18,295 bases of DNA from CAZSNH01 sp052388455 (GTDB lineage Bacteria; Pseudomonadota; Alphaproteobacteria; Rhizobiales; Hyphomicrobiaceae), in contig JBQTIA010000119.1 in assembly GCA_052388455.1 (NCBI GenBank), positions 1 to 18,295 on the forward strand. The letters are read 5' to 3'. The notes beneath the pieces are model-generated. The model searched no databases, was not told the origin of the DNA, and saw only the letters and a program-made list of their open reading frames with translations. The position numbers and the translations under genes are program-made. Below, piece after piece: positions 14,229-18,295 of this stretch (position 1 is its first letter; every line of letters begins with the position of its first letter).

Positions 14229-14501
14229 TCAGACCACTCTTCGCGCATCTTCGGGATCTTGCTCGATCGGGCAAGATGAAGACTGAAACGCAATCACTCC
14301 GTAAGGACTGGACTGAACGAGAGCCAGTACGACGCGAATGCAACCGATGACACACGTAAGGATTGCAACAATAGCGCTAATGCCATCTTGAATAGACTCT
14401 GGAATCCAGGAGTTCTTGCACTCGTTTGGTCTAACCTCCTCAAATATCGAATTAAACCGAACTCTGCGAAGCGTCTTGACTTGCCTGCGACACCCGGTCA
14501 T
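14229..14501 (-). CDS. doubtful 90-residue membrane protein or remnant
   Basis: An open frame from ATG 14501 to TGA 14229 encodes a basic N-terminus (MTGCRRQVKTLRRVRF), an acidic/polar stretch (EEVRPNECKNSW), one hydrophobic segment (AIVAILTCVIGCIRVVLALV) and a polar tail ending EDARRVV. The order looks protein-like, but codons often end in T or A, unlike the neighbours. There is no ribosome-binding site before the ATG, while a good GAGGAGG lies inside the frame at about codon 20 with no in-frame start after it. The last third overlaps the palindrome at 14256-14277. It may be a foreign gene, a decayed gene or chance. Confidence 0.3.
   Translation of the reverse strand: MTGCRRQVKTLRRVRFNSIFEEVRPNECKNSWIPESIQDGISAIVAILTCVIGCIRVVLALVQSSPYGVIAFQSSSCPIEQDPEDARRVV
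14256..14277. repeat. 22-bp near-perfect palindrome
   Basis: ATCTTGC (14256-14262) and GCAAGAT (14271-14277) flank a CGATCG centre, with a single mismatched pair in 22 bases. A weaker outer pair GTTTCAG / CTGAAAC extends the dyad. It may belong to a Rhizobiales dispersed palindrome family; that is from memory. Confidence 0.5.
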
Positions 14502-14583
14502 TAGGGGCGGCAACGACAGGGTTCGGACCGGAGGGATCCGTAACAGCAGGGGTGTAGGCAGTCGGCGGGCTTGCGGAGGCAGC

Positions 14584-15315
14584 ATGGGCAAGCGGGAGCA
14601 GAAGGCTAAAAAAAAGCCGGTGGTGGTACGGCCGAAAGCCAAGTCCGCAGCGCCGGATTTGGCCGCATCGAAATCCGCTGCGGCGAGAGCGGGCTCCAGC
14701 AAGTCCGCGGCATCGAAGTCCGCTCCGCCCAAGTCTGCGGCATCGAAGTCCGCGTCCGCCAAGGCCGCAGGACCGAAGTCCACCCGACTTGCGGCGCCAG
14801 CTTCAGCCCGATTGAAGACTGAACCAGCGAAGGCCAAATCCGTACCAGTCAGCAGCAAGAGCCCGCCGAGCAAAAAGTTGACCGCCCGCGCCAGGACATC
14901 AGAGATCGTGCTGCCCCAGAATTACCGACCGAGTGAAGACGAGCCGTTCATGAATGAGCGGCAGCGCACCTATTTTCGTCAGAAGCTGCTGGCGTGGAGA
15001 GAGGAAATCGTCCGCCAGACCAGAGAGACCCTCGCCGGCCTGCACGAGGATTCGGCCCAACATGCCGACATCGCCGACCGGGCCACGTCCGAGACCGACC
15101 GCGCACTCGAGCTGCGCGCCCGCGACCGTCAGCGCAAGCTGGTGTCGAAGATCGATGCGGCCCTGGCCCGGATCGAGGACGGCACCTACGGCTATTGCGA
15201 GGAAACAGGCGAGCCGATCGGCTTGAAGCGCCTCGATGCCCGGCCGATCGCGACCCTCTCGCTCGAAGCCCAGGAGCGCCACGAGCGACGTGAGCGTGTC
15301 TATCGCGAGGACTGA
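14584..15315 (+). CDS. dksA: DksA/TraR-family RNA polymerase-binding factor, extended N-terminus
   Basis: A 243-residue protein whose last ~125 residues are DksA. DksA enters the RNA polymerase secondary channel and, with ppGpp, adjusts transcription in the stringent response. The coiled coil (about 124-198) carries the tip motif DIADRA (162-167), matching DxxDxA. The zinc-finger region keeps one Cys only (C205 in YGYCEETGEPIG) and continues RLDARPIATLSLEAQERHE, as in alphaproteobacterial DksA proteins that lack the four-Cys site. Residues 1-105 are an unusual Lys/Ala/Ser/Pro tract with repeats such as AASKSA and PPKSAASKSA, probably disordered and positively charged. The start at 14584 follows GGAGG four bases upstream. 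E. coli DksA has 151 residues, so the extension accounts for the extra length. Confidence 0.9.
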   Translation: MGKREQKAKKKPVVVRPKAKSAAPDLAASKSAAARAGSSKSAASKSAPPKSAASKSASAKAAGPKSTRLAAPASARLKTEPAKAKSVPVSSKSPPSKKLTARARTSEIVLPQNYRPSEDEPFMNERQRTYFRQKLLAWREEIVRQTRETLAGLHEDSAQHADIADRATSETDRALELRARDRQRKLVSKIDAALARIEDGTYGYCEETGEPIGLKRLDARPIATLSLEAQERHERRERVYRED

Positions 15316-15317
15316 AG

Positions 15318-15335
15318 TTCCGCCGATCGTCGGAA
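15318..15335. repeat. near-perfect palindrome after dksA
   Basis: TTCCG and CGGAA flank a CGATCG centre, with one mismatched pair in 18 bases, starting three bases after the dksA stop. No T-tract follows, so a Rho-independent terminator is not supported. Confidence 0.35.
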
Positions 15336-15412
15336 GCCTCACACAGTCAGGGGGATCTTGCTGTTCGCGCGTGTCCGCAGCCGCGTCCCCCGAGTGACAG
15401 CACCAGCGAAAT

Positions 15413-15427
15413 GTCCCGAAACGGGAC
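15413..15427. promoter_or_regulatory. GTCCCG-AAA-CGGGAC dyad
   Basis: A perfect 6-bp inverted repeat with a 3-base centre, 78 bases before the GTG start of the small exported protein and just before a CtrA-like box. It could be an operator or a small hairpin. Confidence 0.4.
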
Positions 15428-15432
15428 GCAGC

Positions 15433-15447
15433 TTAAGTCTCGGCTAA
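15433..15447. promoter_or_regulatory. CtrA-like box upstream of the exported protein
   Basis: TTAA-N7-CTAA matches seven of the eight fixed bases of the CtrA consensus TTAA-N7-TTAA, 58 bases before the GTG at 15505. CtrA is the response regulator controlled by CckA, whose gene lies about 1 kb away. A match of this quality can arise by chance. Confidence 0.35.
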
Positions 15448-15504
15448 CCAATCTCGCGCATCCTTCTGTTACGGCATCTCCGCCGTCACCGTCAGGAGCG
15501 CGTC

Positions 15505-15906
15505 GTGTCGAGGTCGATGTGGGGTTGCAGCGGGAGGCACTGGCTGAAATCGGCGATGGCGTGGCTGTCTCTCGCCGCCGTCGTCTCGCTCTTCGTCGAG
15601 ACGGGATCGACCGCCGTCTCTGACGAGTGGGAGCAGGCCGATCCCACCATTGCCCGCGCCAGCGCGGTTCACGCGGATCGGCAGCGTGCGGACCCGATCT
15701 CCGTGCGATCGATCGAGATGGACCTTCGGCTGATCTCGGCCGAGATGTTCGGCGACCACGACCGCGAGTGGCCGACCTCGCCGCCCGCCCGGACGGCGCC
15801 TGCGCAGGGGCGGTCGAAGTCTCAGCTTTCGCCGACCGCCTGTCCGAACTTGCGCGGCTGCCGGGTGAATACGGCGGCCGGCGGATCGACGATCTCCGCC
15901 AGGTGA
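15505..15906 (+). CDS. small exported or membrane-anchored protein, unknown function
   Basis: A 133-residue protein I do not recognise. The GTG start at 15505 has GGAG six bases upstream; an ATG four codons later is an alternative. A basic stretch (SGRHWLK) precedes a hydrophobic segment (SAMAWLSLAAVVSLFV, about 16-31), which fits a signal peptide or anchor. The acidic middle (EWEQADPTIARASAVHADRQ) is followed by a Ser/Pro/Arg-rich tail. Codons end mainly in G or C throughout. The last 85 bases overlap the convergent fliO-like gene, an unusual overlap that makes the C-terminal part the least certain. It follows dksA by 189 bases on the same strand. Confidence 0.55.
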   Translation: MSRSMWGCSGRHWLKSAMAWLSLAAVVSLFVETGSTAVSDEWEQADPTIARASAVHADRQRADPISVRSIEMDLRLISAEMFGDHDREWPTSPPARTAPAQGRSKSQLSPTACPNLRGCRVNTAAGGSTISAR

Positions 15907-16193
15907 GGGCGGCGCTGACCGATGCCTGTTTCGATCACCACGTCGACAGGTCCGCCGGTCATGATCAGATGCTCGATCTCGTCACGGCGCACCAGCAGCA
16001 GCCGGCGGCGGCCGTCGACGTTGGCCTGCTCGACCACGTCGAGCCTGCGCTCCGGTGGTGGCCCGAACATGGGTCCGATGAGCGGCATCGCCGGCAGCGA
16101 GCCGCCGAGGTAGGCGCGGACGATCAGGGCGCCGCCGACGATCAGTCCCGCAAAAAGCGCCACGACGAACATTGAATAGAGGACGTCCCACAT
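15822..16193 (-). CDS. fliO: FliO-like flagellar export membrane protein
   Basis: A 123-residue protein with one N-terminal membrane segment (LYSMFVVALFAGLIVGGALI, about 5-24), a Gly/Pro linker (GGSLPAMPLIGPMFGPPPE) and the compact domain RRLDVVEQANVDGRRRLLLV...LIMTGGPVDVVIETGI. That order and the GGP-DVVIE ending fit alphaproteobacterial FliO-like proteins. FliO is an assembly helper for the FliP core of the flagellar type III export gate. It stands alone here, without fliP or fliQ alongside. The tail (GQRRPHLAEIVDPPAAVF...) has good codon use on this strand although it overlaps the convergent small gene. The start at 16193 has only a weak GGGG upstream. The gene is divergent from cckA. Confidence 0.75.
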   Translation of the reverse strand: MWDVLYSMFVVALFAGLIVGGALIVRAYLGGSLPAMPLIGPMFGPPPERRLDVVEQANVDGRRRLLLVRRDEIEHLIMTGGPVDVVIETGIGQRRPHLAEIVDPPAAVFTRQPRKFGQAVGES

Positions 16194-16258
16194 CGCTGTG
16201 CCCCGCGGCCGCGTTCGCCGCGCTCCCTGATTCCCGATTGAGCGAGGCTAACCCGGAA

Positions 16259-16279
16259 TTCACGGCACCTTAACCTTAA
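16259..16279. promoter_or_regulatory. CtrA-like box and CCTTAA tandem between fliO and cckA
   Basis: TTCA-N7-TTAAC (16259-16274) matches seven of eight fixed bases of TTAA-N7-TTAA. Its right half is part of CCTTAACCTTAA, a tandem of two half-sites. TTGACA at 16291-16296 is a perfect -35 hexamer on the plus strand, but no matching -10 is evident. The site lies between the divergent fliO-like gene and cckA, both of which could be under cell-cycle control. Confidence 0.35.
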
Positions 16280-16428
16280 TCATCGAACTGTTGACAGGTA
16301 CTCGCGCCCGGCTCCGGCCGTCGTCGCCGGGTCGTTCGACGGTTCCCGAGTTTGCGTAGCGTTCAGAGTCCCGACCGATGCAGGCGCCCGACATCGCCCC
16401 CCCTCCGAATCAGATAGCTTTTGCGTTC

Positions 16429-18295
16429 ATGAGCGAAAGCGAGGCGGGGATGCCGGGGGCTGCCATGGCGGTCGACCTGACCGTGCGTGCGCGGGATGCC
16501 AGCCGGTCGCGGCCGGCCCTCCTGATCGCGGCGCTGTTCGCCGTATCGGCCGTCGTGCTGTTCCTCGTCGCCTCGGGTGCGCGCGAGCCGCTTCTGCTGA
16601 CGGTACTCTCGGCGCTGGCGATGGCCGGCATGTTCTTCGGCTTTGCCGTGGTCGCCGGGCACGTGCGCCTCGGCGAGCGCGTGCGCGACAACGACCTCAT
16701 CCGTTTGCTGGTCGACGGGCTGCCTGACGGCGCCGTGCTCACCACCATCGACGGCTCCGTTCTTTTCGCCAACCAGTCCTATATGGACGTCGTCGGCAGG
16801 CCCCAGGACGGGCAGCCGGTCGGGCTCGACACCGCGCTTGCCGGCGACCCGACGGCCGTTTCAGCACTCTACCGGCTGAACCGGGCGATCGCGATGGGCG
16901 AAAGCCGTTCGGAGGAGCTGTCCATCGCGCCGCGTTCGCCTCGCGGGCGGCGCACCGTCCGCGTCACCGCGCGCCGGCTCGATCACCCGTCTCTGGAACG
17001 GGATATCGGCCCGCTGGTGCTGTGGACCCTCGCCGACGTCACCGAGGAGAAGGCCCGGGAGACCGAGCGGTTCGATCTGCTGAAGGAGCAGATCGCCGGC
17101 TACGAGCGGCTGCCTGTCGGGCTCGTGACGGTCGGTGCCGACGGGCTCATCCGGCAGATGAACGCCGCCTTCTCGGGGTGGATCGGGGTCGACACCGCCG
17201 TCTCGCGCGATCGGGGGCTGCGGCTCGCCGACCTCGTCTCTCCAGACGGCGCCGAATTGTTGCGATCAGCGGCCCGCCGCAGCGGGGAGCCGGCCACCGG
17301 ATTCGATCTGGCGGTGACGGCATCGAACGGGCTGCTGGTGCCGATGCGGTTCTTCGTGGCAGGGCGGCCGGCGGGTGGAAAGGTGGGGGATACCGGCAGC
17401 GAAATCCTGCTCGCGGCCCACAACCGCCGCACCGAGGAGGCCGCCGCCGCCGGCGACGATACCATCGACGTCCGCTTCGCCAGCTTCTTCCAGTCGGCGC
17501 CGTTCGGCATCGCGACCGTGGCCGCCGACGGCCGCATCGCCACCGCCAACGCCGCCTTCATGCGCATGATCGTCGACGGCTCGCGCGGCGTCGGCCAGCC
17601 GGCGATCGACGTGCTGGTGCGCTCGGAGACCGACGAGGCCCGCGCCGAGGTCGCCACCGGGCTCAAGCACGTCCTCTCGGGCCGCGCCCACGCCACGCCG
17701 ATCGAAATCACCGTCGGCCGCAAAGGCGAGTTTTCACGCCGCGTCTATATGAGCCCGCTGATCCGTTCCGGCGAGGCGCGCGAGGCGGCCATCCTCTACG
17801 TTCTCGACGCGACCGAGCAGAAAGCGCTCGAATCCAAATTCGCACAAAGCTCGAAGATGGAAGCGGTGGGCAAGCTGGCGGGCGGCATCGCGCACGACTT
17901 CAACAACGTGCTGACGGCGATCATCGGCTTCTCGGACCTTCTGCTGCAGACCCACCGGCCGGCCGATCCCGCCTACAAGGACATTGCCAACATCCGCTCG
18001 AGCGCCGTCCGGGCGGCGGGCCTCGTCGCCAAGCTGCTGGCCTTCTCGCGCCGCCAGACGCTGCAGACCGAGCCCTTGCAATTGGGCGAGGTGCTCACCG
18101 ATCTCGCTCCGCTGCTCAAGCGCTCGATCGGCGAGAAGATCGAGCTCAAGATTCCGACCGGCCGCGATCTCTGGTATGTCAAGGCCGACAAGACCCAGTT
18201 CGAGCAGGTGGTGATCAATCTCGCGGTCAACGCCCGCGATGCCATGCCCGACGGCGGCTCGCTCACCATCCGCACGCGCAACATCACCGAGCGCG
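16429..18295 (+). CDS. cckA: CckA hybrid sensor histidine kinase, N-terminal part
   Basis: The first 622 codons of a CckA-type hybrid kinase; the window ends inside the ATPase domain. CckA is the membrane kinase/phosphatase that, through ChpT, sets the activity of the cell-cycle regulator CtrA. Two membrane segments (about 30-49 and 54-76) are followed by PAS-like domains (about 85-215, 225-340 and 350-465). The dimerisation/phosphoacceptor domain has the H box GKLAGGIAHDFNNVLTAI with H489, and the N box NLAVNARDAMPDGG starts at N597. The G boxes and the receiver domain lie beyond the end. The frame is also open from an ATG at 16378; neither start has a clear ribosome-binding site, and 16429 is chosen on codon use. 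Confidence 0.92.
   Translation, partial: MSESEAGMPGAAMAVDLTVRARDASRSRPALLIAALFAVSAVVLFLVASGAREPLLLTVLSALAMAGMFFGFAVVAGHVRLGERVRDNDLIRLLVDGLPDGAVLTTIDGSVLFANQSYMDVVGRPQDGQPVGLDTALAGDPTAVSALYRLNRAIAMGESRSEELSIAPRSPRGRRTVRVTARRLDHPSLERDIGPLVLWTLADVTEEKARETERFDLLKEQIAGYERLPVGLVTVGADGLIRQMNAAFSGWIGVDTAVSRDRGLRLADLVSPDGAELLRSAARRSGEPATGFDLAVTASNGLLVPMRFFVAGRPAGGKVGDTGSEILLAAHNRRTEEAAAAGDDTIDVRFASFFQSAPFGIATVAADGRIATANAAFMRMIVDGSRGVGQPAIDVLVRSETDEARAEVATGLKHVLSGRAHATPIEITVGRKGEFSRRVYMSPLIRSGEAREAAILYVLDATEQKALESKFAQSSKMEAVGKLAGGIAHDFNNVLTAIIGFSDLLLQTHRPADPAYKDIANIRSSAVRAAGLVAKLLAFSRRQTLQTEPLQLGEVLTDLAPLLKRSIGEKIELKIPTGRDLWYVKADKTQFEQVVINLAVNARDAMPDGGSLTIRTRNITER

Larger units (their letters stand above)
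14016..14583. other. moxR-dksA divergent intergenic region
   Basis: These 568 bases carry the divergent promoters of the moxR-type gene and dksA. Contents: a perfect hairpin GCTGAAT/ATTCAGC (14071-14088), a near-perfect palindrome (14256-14277) flanked by GTTTCAG and CTGAAAC (about 14225-14290), and a doubtful minus-strand ORF (14229-14501). The part from about 14280 to 14470 is visibly richer in A and T than the neighbouring genes. No consensus promoter was identified. Confidence 0.45.

Noticed and set aside
14715..14765. Shared 12-mer TCGAAGTCCGCT between the dksA N-terminal repeats and opgG-leader hairpin 2
   Set aside because: Several 12-base matches are expected by chance in 18 kb, and in dksA the bases follow from Ser-Lys-Ser-Ala codons without any hairpin.
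1..18295. tRNA, rRNA, CRISPR array, transposase, integrase or defence cluster
   Set aside because: None was seen on either strand by reading; a tRNAscan-SE, Infernal and CRISPR search would be needed to exclude small RNA genes formally.

Overview
The window looks like chromosomal DNA of a GC-rich alphaproteobacterium, most likely Hyphomicrobiales (Rhizobiales). The pointers are two Porin_2/Omp2b-type porins, a DksA of the alphaproteobacterial type that keeps only one of the four zinc cysteines, a FliO-like protein, and a CckA hybrid-kinase N-terminus. This is a judgement from protein character; no database was searched.

Layout, left to right. (1) A 117-bp palindromic REP/BIME-like repeat (6-122), then a CoxE-like VWA protein on the minus strand (160-1344). 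(2) Two paralogous porin genes on the minus strand (1446-2888 and 3736-5163), each followed by the same hairpin terminator. They are separated by a gene-free stretch that holds an exact second copy of the 117-bp repeat and further palindromes. (3) A small three-helix membrane protein of unknown function (5502-5933, minus), divergent from opgGH. (4) A leader of about 430 bp downstream of a TATAAT-type promoter, containing consecutive hairpins, then opgG-opgH (6548-10190, plus) for osmoregulated periplasmic glucan synthesis. (5) On the minus strand, converging on opgH: an unlisted 28-residue membrane peptide gene (12762-12848), then ycjX and ycjF, which overlap by ATGA. (6) A MoxR-type AAA ATPase (13164-14015, minus). 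(7) A stretch with palindromes and a possible 90-residue ORF of unusual codon use, then dksA (14584-15315, plus). (8) A small exported protein (15505-15906, plus) whose 3' end overlaps the convergent fliO-like gene (15822-16193, minus), and divergently the N-terminal 622 codons of cckA (16429 to the window end).

How the genes relate. The porins, OpgGH, YcjXF and the MoxR/VWA pair all concern the cell envelope or envelope stress. MoxR ATPases normally work with a VWA partner encoded next door; here the likely partners are about 12 kb apart on the same strand. On the right, dksA, fliO and cckA form a regulation and motility neighbourhood with two near-matches to the CtrA box, which fits CckA's role at the top of the CtrA phosphorelay.

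I found no transposase, integrase, CRISPR array, rRNA or tRNA, and no clear defence or biosynthetic system. The least explained items are the paired GAAGTCCG hairpins before opgG, the REP/BIME duplicate, the micro-gene before ycjX, and the patchy identity between the two porins.
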